Source: Leishmania infantum JPCM5
Taxonomy: Eukaryota; Euglenozoa; Kinetoplastea; Trypanosomatida; Trypanosomatidae
NCBI RefSeq assembly: GCF_000002875.2
Contig: NC_009408.2
Location: 647,501 to 711,500 of the forward strand
DNA: 64,000 nucleotides
Direction of reading: 5' to 3'
The notes beneath the pieces were generated by a model. It did no database searches and was not told the origin of the DNA. It saw only the letters and a list, made by a program, of their open reading frames with translations. Below, one piece after another: positions 9,763 to 19,818 of the stretch (positions are counted from its first letter, which is position 1; the number at the start of each line of letters is the position of its first letter). The translations under genes were made by a program, and so were the position numbers.

Positions 9763-10902
9763 CTACTCGCGCCGCTGGCACTTAGCGCACATGCAGCGGA
9801 AGCCGCGCCGCTCCAGCTCTGCCGTGCGCTCTGCGTAAGGCAGATCCTTCAGGTGCGGGTAGTAGTTGATAACGAGCTCCTCGCCACGCGCGACGTCGCG
9901 TGTAGTGATCATGGCCCTGGTTTGCCCATCCTCAGCGACGTTCGCCGCGCAGGAGTGGTTCAGCATCGATCGGGGCAGGTTGAGCTCCACAGTGCCGTCG
10001 CGGTGGAAGCAGTTCGCTGTAATGCGCGCCAAGACGCCTATCATCTCCTCGTACGGCACAATCGTAGCGATGTGCAACGCGCGTGTGAGGCGCTCATACA
10101 GGTGCAGCATTGATCTGGCCAGCACCTGTGGGCTGAATGTAAGGCGACCCGACAAGATGCGGACCTGTCCCATGGCCGACGGCACCACGTGCTTCTGCAT
10201 GCCCGTGGACAGGACGCGCAGCATGAGGAGCTGCGCTGCGGCGGCATTGCGCTCCGCAACTGCACCAGCCTTCTGCGCCTCCGTCATCTGTGCAAAGACA
10301 TCGAGCTCAATGCTCTGATAGTCCTTGTTACGGCACACCGCAGCGTGATAGTGTGCCATGGCATCCTGTCGGCAGTCGCGGCTGCAGTACTCCTCGTGGC
10401 AGCTGTCATTCGTGCATGCGAAGCTGCGCTCTGGCAGGCTGGTGCCACAGTACGAGCACAACCCTTCTTCCGTTGGGTACAGAAGCCATGGGTTTGTTGG
10501 CTGCACAGCGACGCTGTTGCGAGGCATGTTCTCCGTCGCCCGCACCCCGCGCCCGACGTGCTCGTTGATAGCCTCGATAGCACAAGACTTGGACAGCATC
10601 GGCTTGACAAAGATGTGCAGATGGGAGTCGGTGGAGGGGTACACACCGGTCTGCGTTGCCGGGAACGACTCGAGTGCCTTGCTGCAGCGACGTTGGTGCT
10701 CGCCGGAGAGCCTCAGCACCGACGCGGCCGTATTGTAGTCGGCCAGCGCGAAGTACGGCTGGCCCAGTGCATAGTAGGCGTTCCCGCGGTAGAGGAACGC
10801 CTCGGGTGGCGTCTGCGGTCCCAGTGTGTTGATAACGTGGTTGCAGTGCCGCTTCAGCTCCGCCGCGCCGTGCCACGCCGCCTTGATGGCATTGACGCTC
10901 AT
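9763..10902 (-). CDS. SMYD-type protein: TPR-like N-terminus, MYND zinc finger, SET domain
   Basis: 379 residues. Residues about 30-75 resemble tetratricopeptide helices (FLYRGNAYYALGQPYFALAD). A MYND-type Cys/His cluster spans about 147-186 (CSYCG, then CHEEYCSRDCRQDAMAHYHAAVC). The SET core is seen as MLNHSCAANV near 312 (the NHSC pseudoknot motif) and GEELVINYYP, and a post-SET Cys triplet lies at the end (FRCMCAKCQ). In this family the SET domain transfers methyl groups from S-adenosylmethionine to lysines of histones or other proteins. The MYND finger lies before the SET core and not as a clear insertion, as judged by eye. A second SET protein is encoded 20 kb away at 30760-32976. Confidence 0.85.
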   Translation of the reverse strand: MSVNAIKAAWHGAAELKRHCNHVINTLGPQTPPEAFLYRGNAYYALGQPYFALADYNTAASVLRLSGEHQRRCSKALESFPATQTGVYPSTDSHLHIFVKPMLSKSCAIEAINEHVGRGVRATENMPRNSVAVQPTNPWLLYPTEEGLCSYCGTSLPERSFACTNDSCHEEYCSRDCRQDAMAHYHAAVCRNKDYQSIELDVFAQMTEAQKAGAVAERNAAAAQLLMLRVLSTGMQKHVVPSAMGQVRILSGRLTFSPQVLARSMLHLYERLTRALHIATIVPYEEMIGVLARITANCFHRDGTVELNLPRSMLNHSCAANVAEDGQTRAMITTRDVARGEELVINYYPHLKDLPYAERTAELERRGFRCMCAKCQRRE

Positions 10903-11717
10903 TCGGCCTTCCCGCTTGTGAAGCTTTTATTTCGTTAGTCAAAGTGCGTGCGCGTAGAATCACGAGCACGATGATGGATGGGAAGGCACGCAGCCGGTGT
11001 GGCTGCTGAAGAGGAGCGCTGAGAAGGGGGGGGGGACAGATGTCGCCGCGTCTCGTCCGCCATCACTTCGCTTCCACCACAAAAAAGAAAAGAGGGGGAG
11101 ACGAGGAGCACGCGGTAGAGAGTCGCACATACATACGTGAAGAGAGAGGACAACCACCGCGCCACATGGCGAGCACGCAGGTATGTGTAGCAACAACAAC
11201 AACAAAAAAACACGACTGCAGCATCCACCGCATCTGGTCGTGTGGCGATGAGCGCCGTCAGCACACTGTGCAACGCACATGTTTCAGTGCGACACCTCTT
11301 CGCCTCGCTTCTCTCTGACTTTGCAAGCGGCGCTCATCTCGCACGGGGGCGAGAGTCATTCGACAGGTCGGGGCGGGGGAGGCCGCGATAGGACGTGAAG
11401 AACAGGACATGATGTACACGCAGGCTCACAAAGTGCCCGTTTACGAGTCGGTCTTTTCCGTCTCCGTCCACACAACAGAACCACACACCCTGTGAAGGAC
11501 TTGCGCGCCGTCGCTTCCCAACATCCACACGCGCTTGACAAGTGCCGCAGTGCACACGCGAGCCCACGAAAGTGCGCCTTCGATGGCGGGAGCGGCCTGG
11601 CCCAAACTGAGCACAGAGGGATACAGTAAAAAAAATGCGAGAAATGCCGCACCGCCTTTCGTGAGGTGCGCGGTGAGCCGACCCCTCCTTTTCCATCACA
11701 CACTCCCCCCCTCTCTC
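10903..11717. other. Intergenic spacer
   Basis: Contains purine-rich plus-strand runs (11005-11040, 11085-11110) that act as pyrimidine tracts for the minus-strand transcript. No gene seen. Confidence 0.5.
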
Positions 11718-13127
11718 TTACCACCAGACGTACGTGGTACTAGTGTACTTGCTCCGAACCTGCTCCGCCCACTCTCGCTGGCGAGCCAACAGGGCCTCGT
11801 AACGACGCAGTTGCCGGTTGTTTGCGTCCAGCCGCGCCGTGTTCAGAGCCACAAGCTGTTGGACGCTCAGGCCCACCATCAGCCCCAGAGCCCCACCGAC
11901 GGCGAGCCCTGACGCCGCCATGCGCATTGCCAACCCCGTGTCGTTTAACACCCACCACGGCAGCACACCCACCATGGCTCCAGAGAAGGAGAGACCCATC
12001 ACGTAGTTCGATGTGGAGCGGCACTGCGCATCGTGCGGCGGCAGCGTGTACGACTTGATCCACCGCATCAGTCGGTCGCCGACGCAGAAGGCGCACGCGA
12101 AGATGGCCGTGTTACCACCCCACTTCACGACACTGGCGAAGACAGACATGTTTAGGATCGACAGCACGCCGACCCCCGACGCCTTCAGGAACTGCACATC
12201 CACGTTCATCGCCTGCACGGCCTTTGCGGTGCCGTGGGCGAGACCGATGGTGATGCCGCACTTCGTGCTGAACCACACCACAGACGGTGCCGAGTCGAGG
12301 AATGGGTCGAGGCCGTAGTAGTCAACGCGAGGCCGGTACTCGTTCGCCACTCTTGCGAGGGGCCGACCTGTCTCAATAGACTCCAGCAACGCCAACCACG
12401 GCGCTGTCAGCACCCCACCCGTGTGCCGCACGCCATTTCCGCCGTGCTCGCTCCGGCGCTGCTGTGGCACGTTTGCCAAGAGCTCAGTAGTTCCGTTTCG
12501 GGGCAGCGTGCCGATTGGATGTGGCGACGACGACGCACCACAGTCCTCCTCCCCTTGCGCCACTTCGTCATTTGAGGCTCCCGGCGCTGTGGATGCGCGC
12601 AGCCGCCGCGCCTCGTCCTCTAGGCGGTGGCGGGACTCGACTTGGCTCCTCGCCGCCGCCTCGTCGAGTTGGGGAGAGAGGCCAAAGTACCGTCGTGCGC
12701 GGTTTATGAAGCCGACCAGGTCGTTGTCTTGCTCATATCGACGCTGCCGCTTCACCTCTTGAATGGCCTCCGCCACCTCGAGCTCTTTTTTGTACACCGT
12801 AGACCAGTACCCAGGCGCGTTGCGCTCCACAGACGTCAGCGGCGAGCCATCGATGGCCGTGTTCTTGTCTTCCAGCCACGCCGGCGGGCGGGTGTGCAGG
12901 TCGGGACCTCGGATCATGGTGGACGAGTAGCTCGGCCGGTGGTGCTCATCGACGAGGTACTCGTAGATGGAGCGTACAAAGCCGCTCACGGTGCCGTCGC
13001 GGTACACCTCGCCGCCACCGGGGCTGGTGTATGGGATGCCATGCTCGCGCACCTTGTCGCGGCTAGTGATGCCCGATTGCTCGAAGGCCACCGGGTCATC
13101 CTTGACAGAGCCGTTCGCCGGCGGCAT
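11718..13127 (-). CDS. Four-helix membrane protein, Tim17/22/23-like, probable inner mitochondrial membrane
   Basis: 469 residues. The first 270 residues are soluble and hydrophilic. The C-terminal 190 residues hold four hydrophobic segments: about 280-300 (STKCGITIGLAHGTAK), 312-350 (SILNMSVFASVV then GGNTAIFACAFCVGDRL), 374-395 (YVMGLSFSGAMVGVLPWW) and 400-427 (ASGLAVGGALGLMVGL). Small-residue GxxxG-like spacing and the WGGNTAIFACAFCVGDRLMR loop-helix resemble the Tim17/22/23 fold. In trypanosomatids, several divergent Tim17-family proteins (for example TbTim62, TbTim54, TbTim42 in T. brucei) belong to the single TIM complex; this gene could be one of them, but I cannot say which. It ends with a basic, amphipathic tail. 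Alternative: an unrelated four-helix mitochondrial or ER protein. Confidence 0.82.
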   Translation of the reverse strand: MPPANGSVKDDPVAFEQSGITSRDKVREHGIPYTSPGGGEVYRDGTVSGFVRSIYEYLVDEHHRPSYSSTMIRGPDLHTRPPAWLEDKNTAIDGSPLTSVERNAPGYWSTVYKKELEVAEAIQEVKRQRRYEQDNDLVGFINRARRYFGLSPQLDEAAARSQVESRHRLEDEARRLRASTAPGASNDEVAQGEEDCGASSSPHPIGTLPRNGTTELLANVPQQRRSEHGGNGVRHTGGVLTAPWLALLESIETGRPLARVANEYRPRVDYYGLDPFLDSAPSVVWFSTKCGITIGLAHGTAKAVQAMNVDVQFLKASGVGVLSILNMSVFASVVKWGGNTAIFACAFCVGDRLMRWIKSYTLPPHDAQCRSTSNYVMGLSFSGAMVGVLPWWVLNDTGLAMRMAASGLAVGGALGLMVGLSVQQLVALNTARLDANNRQLRRYEALLARQREWAEQVRSKYTSTTYVWW

Positions 13128-14725
13128 CGTGAACGGTGCGCGAGCAGATCACTAGAGCTGCCCACCGACTCAGAAAGAGCAAGGGCAGGTGGGTGGGTTG
13201 GTCGGAGGAGGGAAGAGATGAGGCACGTGTACGCTTGTGGGCGCTGCAAGGGAAAGAAAGTGAGCGACAGAGCTGTTAGTGCCACAACCAACAATACACA
13301 GAGTAGTACCGAACAGAAAAGAAAAATGAACGAGGGAGGGGGAGAAGCCGTGTCCTGCCCTGTGCAGCAGCACGCTTGATGGACCCACTCGCGATGGCTC
13401 GCGTGCGCTTGCCTATCAGCACCGTCTCTTGCCGATGCGTGTCGCCTCTAGAACACTCCGTCACGAACCAAACACATGCATGGACGAGGGATAGGAGTGG
13501 TTACACCCCGCTAAGCCCATCGAGGACGGACTACTGCCATGTGACGCCACGCCAGTGAGCGAGGAGAGGAAGTAAGAACAAAAAAGGAGAGAGGAAGAGG
13601 GAGGCTGGTATATACGCGTGCTTGCATACGAGGAACATCGTCACGGCACGCAGGTACCGGTGATAGGGAGGAGGGTCCTGTGGTGTGGCACGGTATGTAT
13701 CTGCGCCATCCACCGTCGTCCACCTCGACACTCTTCTGCATCATGCCTGTCCACCTCTCCCTCACGTCCCTGCAGTTCTCTGCGCCTCAGCGGGGGTAAG
13801 GGGAGGGTGCGTTGGTGAGTCGAGGGAGGGCAGTGCGGCCACGCTCAGAGCGGTGCCGGCCGCGAGCCTTCCACCTCGCCTTTACCTTTCTTTTTTTGCA
13901 TTTCCTCTTGATTGCAGTTCGGCTGACAGTCGCGTCGCGCACCCCACGCGGGGACGAGGGAGGAGGGGGGGGGGCGGTACAAGAACAGCTGCAGCAAAGC
14001 ACGATGAACTGCGGACACGTAACAGACAGAGTGAGGGGGGGGTCTGGTAGAGCAGCACCAAGACAGCAAGCCGCCGCGTGAGACCTTGTCCCTTTGCCCC
14101 ACAAAGAGGGTCCCGGACATGACTCGAGCAGAAGCCAATCGACGCGCGTGCACGCCACACAGCGCTGGCGTTCAAAAGACGTCGGCACGCAGCAGAGGTG
14201 GCACCGCCGTAGTCGCTGCTGCCTACGCGAACAGAGCAGAAAGAGCCACGGTAAGAAGGGAGCGGCGGTCGAACAATGACTGCGCCCAACGAAGAAAAGG
14301 GCGGAGGGAGGGAGGGGTGGAGTGGGTGCACCCGCTGCCGGCTGGTCGGAGGCGGAGGTGGGAGACCGCGACGAGAAAGCGAACTGGCGACGGCAAAGAG
14401 GACACCCTTTCCCACACCAAAAAGGAAGAAGGCAACATGTGATGCTCGCTGCGCCGACTCCCCCTTTTCTCTCTCAAACTCTCTCTGCTACGCCCCCATT
14501 TCCTAAAACGCATGTTTGTGCGCGCATGCGTGCGCGTGCTTAGCGAAAGTTCAAATCGCTGCTTCGCAGCGTGCGAGAAAGATGTACACCACCGCGCATG
14601 ACCCACCATATAAAATAGCAGTCCTCCGATCTCTGCCCCGCATAACACATCTACATGACACTGCGAAGGCCCGCCAAGTCGTGCGGTTGAGCGCGTGAAG
14701 GCGGAAGGGGAAGGGATGATCCTGC
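13128..14725. other. Intergenic spacer (1.6 kb)
   Basis: Spacer between the E2 stop and the Tim17-like start. Purine-rich plus-strand runs at about 13180-13220 (leader of the Tim17-like gene) and 14270-14320. Several overlapping small frames are present on both strands with repetitive composition. No coherent gene seen. Confidence 0.5.
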
Positions 14726-15304
14726 CTAGATAATGTAGTTGCCGCCCATCCACCGCTTCGCGATCAGCTCAAAACGACTCGGCTCGTCTTTCAGAATCTG
14801 CGCCGCTGTCTTCGCCACGCCTGGGAGCGGGTCATCGTAGTTCGGTAGCGCAAACAGCATCTCAATCGCGACCACCATGTCCTTGATGGTGCACGTCGGC
14901 CGCCACTCGGTCTGAATCCCGAGACACACACCCCAGTCCTCCTTGCCGTCGTCGCCCTCGATGTTGGGGTGGAAGATGCGGCGCGGCCCGGTGTATCGCA
15001 CCTTCGGGCCGCAGTAGGGGAAGTCGTTGGAGAAAACAAGGCGGAAGTTGAACGTGCCACCTTTCCAGATGCCACGCACCGGCGTATAGGCGACGTGCAC
15101 CACGTACCAGTCCATCGAGTCCATCTTCACTTCGCTCATGACCCCGTCCAGCTTCTGCATGTCTGCGCGAATGCGTCCCTGCGCGGCGCTGAAGGAGTTC
15201 ACGGAGGCGGCGGTGGTGTTGGCGCTTGTGGACGGCGCCGTTTCACCGCACTGCTGCGCCTCGAGGAGCTGCTTGCGCTCACGCGTCAGACGGGCTAAGC
15301 TCAT
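14726..15304 (-). CDS. UBC12: Ubiquitin-like-protein conjugating enzyme E2, UBC12 (NEDD8 E2)-like
   Basis: 192 residues. A classic UBC fold is visible: beta strands WYVVHVAYTP and GTFNFRLVFSNDFPYCGP, the HPN motif (FHPNIEG, about 111-117), active-site Cys127 in WGVCLGI, and the following EWRPTCTIKDMVVAIEMLF. Features pointing to UBC12 over other E2s are the N-terminal SAAQGRIRADMQKL (human UBC12 has a similar AAQLRIQKDINEL), the basic N-terminal extension, and the C-terminus RWMGGNYII, close to the RSMRGGYI of UBC12. UBC12 charges NEDD8 onto cullins, activating SCF-type ubiquitin ligases. There is a Ser/Thr/Ala-rich insert at 21-40 and a short acidic insert (EGDDGKED) next to the active site. 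Subfamily call is from remembered features, not a tree. Confidence 0.88.
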   Translation of the reverse strand: MSLARLTRERKQLLEAQQCGETAPSTSANTTAASVNSFSAAQGRIRADMQKLDGVMSEVKMDSMDWYVVHVAYTPVRGIWKGGTFNFRLVFSNDFPYCGPKVRYTGPRRIFHPNIEGDDGKEDWGVCLGIQTEWRPTCTIKDMVVAIEMLFALPNYDDPLPGVAKTAAQILKDEPSRFELIAKRWMGGNYII

Positions 15305-16274
15305 GGTGCAGTGAGTGCTGCCGTGCAGGCTCTTTCCGCAGAGATGTAATTACCCCCAAGAAGGGTGGCGAACACACCGGGGGAGAGGAAGAGGGGGGCG
15401 AGGCGGAGGAGCCAAACGAAAGACGAAGATGCTGAGAAACGTGCGTGTGTGTGTGCGCACTTGTGATGAGGTGGTGGGGGGTGGGGGGAGGGGAGAGAGG
15501 AAGCCAGCGGTGGTGATGGAACATAGGCTTGAGTGACTGTACTAGGATATGCATCGCTTTTTCTCTCTCTCCGTATTTGTCCTTACGCGCAGGGGTGCGG
15601 GGGGCACAACCCCGAAGAGAGGTGCTAGGATGTATGTGGGGAGTGTAGTGGTGGTGGTAAGGGGAGGGGCACAGCAAAGGGTGCCCACCTCCGAAATGAA
15701 AGAAACACTAAAGAGACCGTCGCAAACTCGCGGTGGCGTGAGCGTGGACATGTGTGCCATGCAGCGGTAAAGTGGGAATAAAAGTAACGAAGACAGCAGG
15801 GGAAGGAGATGCAAGCCCCACGCGGAGATCGGCGATAGGGTGTTTGGTCATGCGTGTGCAGAGAAGACGAGCAGTGAACTCACATCCGTCAGCCACCACT
15901 GATCTTCTGCCGGTCGCTGGGGGATTGCCGGCGCACGCACACACGCACCCACGTCGGTGCGTGCACTGCAGCCCAGTGACGCGATCAAGGGTCGGGTGGA
16001 AAGCAAAGGCCCACACCACCACTGCTACAGCGACAGCGGCCTTTCTCGTTTGGAGCTGTTGCCCTGTTGCTTTCTGGCACAGCCTTCGCCACAATAAACA
16101 AAAAATGCATCGGCACCGATTCGAAGACACAATGTACAGATCTGGAAAGAAGTGAGCGAAGAGAGAAATGGTACAATCAAGTTGGTACAGATGGATCACT
16201 CGTGGGAGTATCCGAGGGGGTAGGGGAGGGGTGGGTGGGCTGCGCGGCATTCGCGATTTCCGTCTCGGCATGTG
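15305..16274. other. Spacer between E2 gene and SIDER element
   Basis: Plus-strand purine runs at 15382-15416 and 15475-15505 are strong pyrimidine tracts upstream of the E2 start, suitable for spliced-leader addition. The rest is the distal 3' UTR zone of the CDC20 gene. No gene seen. Confidence 0.55.
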
Positions 16275-16765
16275 CCCACTTTTCTGCCACACAACATGAG
16301 CTCAAACGCCGCGCTACCCCACCTCCCTCATCCCCCCCACCGGCCCTGCCACAGGTCCCCATCGCGTGGTGCGAAGCGGCCGTAGACACACGCGCTACAG
16401 CAATGCACCGACTCGATCATCGGAGCGCAGCCCCAGGCTCAAACTATACCCGCCACCCCGCCGCCTCACAGCCGCTTCCCCATCATGCCGCTCGCCACCT
16501 GGCGCATCGCTTGGGATGGCCCAGGCTCACCCACCAGCGGGCAGCGAGGGCCGGCTGAGATGCGGTCGAGTCGTGCTGACACTCCGACCATCATGTGAAT
16601 GCTTCAAGCGTGTTCACTGTCGCACGTCGCTCCGATGCCACACCATGAAGGGCCTAACCGCTGGCATCCGCAGTAATACATCGCACTGACCCCGCCCTCC
16701 TCCCAACGTCGTACGCACCTGACCCTGCCACCCACCAGAAGCGGTTCGGCATTGGAAGGGACAGG
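16275..16765 (-). mobile_element. SIDER-type degenerate retroposon (copy 1)
   Basis: About 490 bases sharing blocks with two other copies in this window (36955-37355 and 58750-59202): the CTGGTGGGTGGCAGGGTCAG block at one end, the middle GGTGGGTGAGCCTGGGCCAT block, TGGTGCGAAGC-like segment (as GCTTCGCACCACGCGATGGG on the minus strand), and a terminal CTCATGTTGTGTGGCAGAAA. Element orientation follows transcription (minus strand). It lies in the 3' UTR region of the CDC20-like gene. SIDERs are short non-coding relatives of ingi/L1Tc retroposons and, when in 3' UTRs, have been linked to mRNA instability. Family assignment rests on mutual similarity, size, position and memory of SIDER2. Confidence 0.75.
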
Positions 16766-17307
16766 TAGGGGAGGGGTGGGGGTGGGAGGTTATATGGTAA
16801 ACTGAAGAAAGAAAAGGAGAAAAGGTGACTGTGATAGTTGGCTTCCACCACGCTGATAAGTGCGTGTGTGTATGTGTGCGCGCGCGTGCATCCATGCGTG
16901 TATGGGTACTCTGGTGGGACGCAGTGACGGCGGTGGCGGTGGCGGTCAACATTGCCTTCACGCCATCGTGTAAGAGCCCCGGTGGGAGAGGGCAGGCAGG
17001 GGACGGAAGGGCAACAACAACACACTGTGAGGTCTGACAGAAGGGAGGGAGACATGCGCCCGCGCGCACACACACACACGCAGACATACATATAAAAGCA
17101 CGAGAGAGAGGAGGACGAGAACAGAAAAGAGAAGGCATGTGGGGCGCTCGCCCCTCACACGCAAACAGATACACGTACATGCGCTTATGCCATCACCTGC
17201 AACACGCTCATCACCTTCAGCACCCCAGCGGATTCGACAATCCTTTGTCGACCTCAACATCGTGCTTGTGCACTTGGCTGTCGACGCCGATGCCCACTCT
17301 AGCTCGG
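16766..17307. other. Proximal 3' UTR region of CDC20-like gene
   Basis: Between the CDC20 stop and the SIDER. Contains alternating purine/pyrimidine runs (16861-16890, 17065-17090) and no gene. Confidence 0.5.
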
Positions 17308-19818
17308 TCATCGCAGCTCAATCTCTTCATTCATGAGCGAGCGGCTGTCGCGGCCTTGTGATAGGCTGCCGCATCGGCCGGACGCGGTGGCCACCGCCCG
17401 CGCGCGGGCGATGGAGGACGTGGAGGCGGAAGTGCCGCCTGGGCTCATTCCTACGCCTCCTCCATACGTGGAGGAACTAAACGAGAAGCCTTTCGTAGAG
17501 CTATAGGCGCTGCGATGCAGGTGCGGCGACGACTCACGCAGCTCGCTCGCCGGGAAGCAGCGCCAGAACCGAAGCGTCTCGTCTCCGGCGGCCGATACAA
17601 CTGTTTGACCGTCCGCCGAGAGGGCGAGGTGCAGCACACGTGACGTGTGGCCAATCAGGTTGGCAATGCGCCGCAGGGATGGATAGCGCCAGATGCTAAG
17701 CTGGTTGTCCGTGTAGCCATGCGCCGTGACAAGCTCCGTGCCAACGCGGTTCCACACAACGCCGCACACTTGGCTACCAGTATTGATGTGGTGGACGCAC
17801 TCGCCCGTGAGCGAGTTCCAGAAGCGTAGCGCCTTGTCGTGCGAGCCGCCACCGCTGGCCAAAAGGGCCGGCTGCGCCGGGTTCCAGCTGAGTGCCTTCA
17901 CCGCCGCGGTGTGCTTATTCAGGAAAAAGATGGGCTGACACTCGCCGTGGCGGTAGACCCCACTGGTGTCGCTGCTGCGGCTCCCCGTCGAGATGCTCCG
18001 GCGGTCCCACAGCAGAAGCTGATTATCGTTGCCGCCGCTCGCCAGCATTGCCCCCGTCGGGGACCACTTGAGGCCGCACACCTCCGTTTCATGTGCCCGC
18101 AGTACCGCCGTGGCGCTGGCCAAGGAGGAGGAGGAGGACGGCGATGCCGCGGAGGCGGACGTGGAGGTGTCGCGCTCGCGTACGTCACGCAGAACGACAG
18201 TGCTGTCGCGACTTCCCGACGCCAGAAGCCAACCCCCTAGCGGCTCCCAGGAGAGGGACACGGTGCGGTCTGCGTGCTGCCGGTACGTGTGCACAATTTG
18301 CTGTGTCTCGACGTCCCATACCTCCACCGCGCCGCTGTGGCGACCAACGGCGAGGTGGCACCCATCTGGCGCCCAGTTCAGGCCGCAGACGAGCTGTGCA
18401 TCGCCCGAGCGGCCATCTCCGTGAAGCCCGCCACCGGTCGAGACGACACGCGGCAGCTCCGTGATGCCGCACGTCTTGGCATCCCACAGGTACACACAGT
18501 TCTGCAGCGCGACGCACAGGACGTCTGACGTGGCCGACCAGTCGATGAGATTCATGTAGAAATCGTCCTCCATGTCGGCCGCGTCCAGGATGCGCTCCGG
18601 CGTATGTGGTATAACGCGGAAAGAAGGGGTCGTAAAGTTGCGTGTGCGGTTGCACTCGAACACGACGCCGAGAGACGCGTCGAAGCGTGCGCCTTCTTCC
18701 ATGCCGAACTGATTCACCTCCGACATGGCAAGCGGCACGCGAGTGGGCAGCGAAGCCATGTGCCTACGGATCGCTACAGACGATGGCAATGCTTGTTCAT
18801 CCTCTTCGTTGCGCATCCAGTCTGCCTCCAGCGCGTCATCGTCGTTTTCGCCGTCGTTCTCGTCGGCTCGATGGCGCCGGGCACCGCTGCAATCGAGCAG
18901 TGAGCGGCTGCCTAGCCCCGCTGTTCCATCCTTGACGGGGCTGCTCACCTCTTCCGCCTCCTCGGCGTGGCTGCAGCCACCGATGCTGCGCGCAGCCATG
19001 CCCAGCGGTCGCGCGGCGGTGTCGTTCACAGGCAACACCGTGGTTTGCTCTACATCGCTGAAGAGGGTGCGCGCGAGCTTCGTCGTGTACGGCTCGAGCT
19101 CCATCGCTGAGGACGGCGAGCTCCTGCCATCGTCGCCAAGCTGGCCGCCACATCCGCCACTCGTATCGACGCCCGTCAAAGAAGGACTGCTCCCACTGCG
19201 CTCGCGGCTGCTGCGCAGCGTGGTAGATGGGTCGAGATGCATCTTTGCGAAGACGCTGCTCAGCCGCGCGCTGCTGGGCGTCATGGCGGAGCTGCCTACC
19301 CGTGGAAGGCTCCGGTGTGATCGCGGTGAGGCGACCGTGGCGTGGCGCGAGGAGCTGCGGTCCACAGCGTACCGGACCAGGGAGTTATAGGAGTCCTCCA
19401 GTGACGAGGACACGTCAAAAGACGGATCACGCGATGGGCTGCGGATGGCGAGGTGATAGTGCTGCTGCGCGGCCCGGATAAGCATTGGCGTCTTCCGTTC
19501 GCGGGAGGTCAGGAGAAAGTGTGCCATCGATGTTGCCTGTCGCGAAGGGGCTGAGACGTAGCGGTCCACCGACGCCTGCGAGGACAGCGGCTGCGGTGAA
19601 AGACGGGTATGGTTCTGAGCGTGCCTGCGATACTGGTTAAGCGGCGAGGAGCGGGAGGAAAGACCGCGCAGATGGGAGGAGTTGACCGAGGTAGGCGTCT
19701 CATCACCAGGGCGTCGCGGAGCGGGCGAAGATGGGGAGGCAAAGAGAGTCTCCGTCGCGGCGGCGCTGGTGCCGGGCGTGGGGACATGCGCAGCTCGTGC
19801 CGGTGTTCCGAACTCCAT
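17308..19818 (-). CDS. CDC20: CDC20/CDH1-type WD40 activator of the anaphase-promoting complex
   Basis: 836 residues from the ATG at 19818; the frame stays open to 19938, but the 40 upstream codons are proline/leucine-rich leader-like sequence, so M41 of the long frame is preferred. Landmarks: a C-box-like motif at about residue 84 (DRYVSAPS, followed by the SMAHFLLTSRE helix that follows the C-box in CDC20), the family entry motif PERILDAADMEDDFYMNLIDWS near 405 (only part quoted: PERILDAADMEDD), then seven-bladed WD40 propeller repeats (LAVGRHSGAVEVWDVETQQ, LASGSRDSTVVLRDV, LASGGNDNQLLLWDRR, and more) to about 800. The last residues are IELR; a terminal Ile-Arg tail is the APC3-binding signal of this family, so Leu-Arg may be the equivalent. 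Role: bringing substrates to APC/C in mitosis or G1. Long Ser-rich N-terminal inserts explain the size (usual 450-600). Confidence 0.9.
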   Translation of the reverse strand: MEFGTPARAAHVPTPGTSAAATETLFASPSSPAPRRPGDETPTSVNSSHLRGLSSRSSPLNQYRRHAQNHTRLSPQPLSSQASVDRYVSAPSRQATSMAHFLLTSRERKTPMLIRAAQQHYHLAIRSPSRDPSFDVSSSLEDSYNSLVRYAVDRSSSRHATVASPRSHRSLPRVGSSAMTPSSARLSSVFAKMHLDPSTTLRSSRERSGSSPSLTGVDTSGGCGGQLGDDGRSSPSSAMELEPYTTKLARTLFSDVEQTTVLPVNDTAARPLGMAARSIGGCSHAEEAEEVSSPVKDGTAGLGSRSLLDCSGARRHRADENDGENDDDALEADWMRNEEDEQALPSSVAIRRHMASLPTRVPLAMSEVNQFGMEEGARFDASLGVVFECNRTRNFTTPSFRVIPHTPERILDAADMEDDFYMNLIDWSATSDVLCVALQNCVYLWDAKTCGITELPRVVSTGGGLHGDGRSGDAQLVCGLNWAPDGCHLAVGRHSGAVEVWDVETQQIVHTYRQHADRTVSLSWEPLGGWLLASGSRDSTVVLRDVRERDTSTSASAASPSSSSSLASATAVLRAHETEVCGLKWSPTGAMLASGGNDNQLLLWDRRSISTGSRSSDTSGVYRHGECQPIFFLNKHTAAVKALSWNPAQPALLASGGGSHDKALRFWNSLTGECVHHINTGSQVCGVVWNRVGTELVTAHGYTDNQLSIWRYPSLRRIANLIGHTSRVLHLALSADGQTVVSAAGDETLRFWRCFPASELRESSPHLHRSAYSSTKGFSFSSSTYGGGVGMSPGGTSASTSSIARARAVATASGRCGSLSQGRDSRSLMNEEIELR

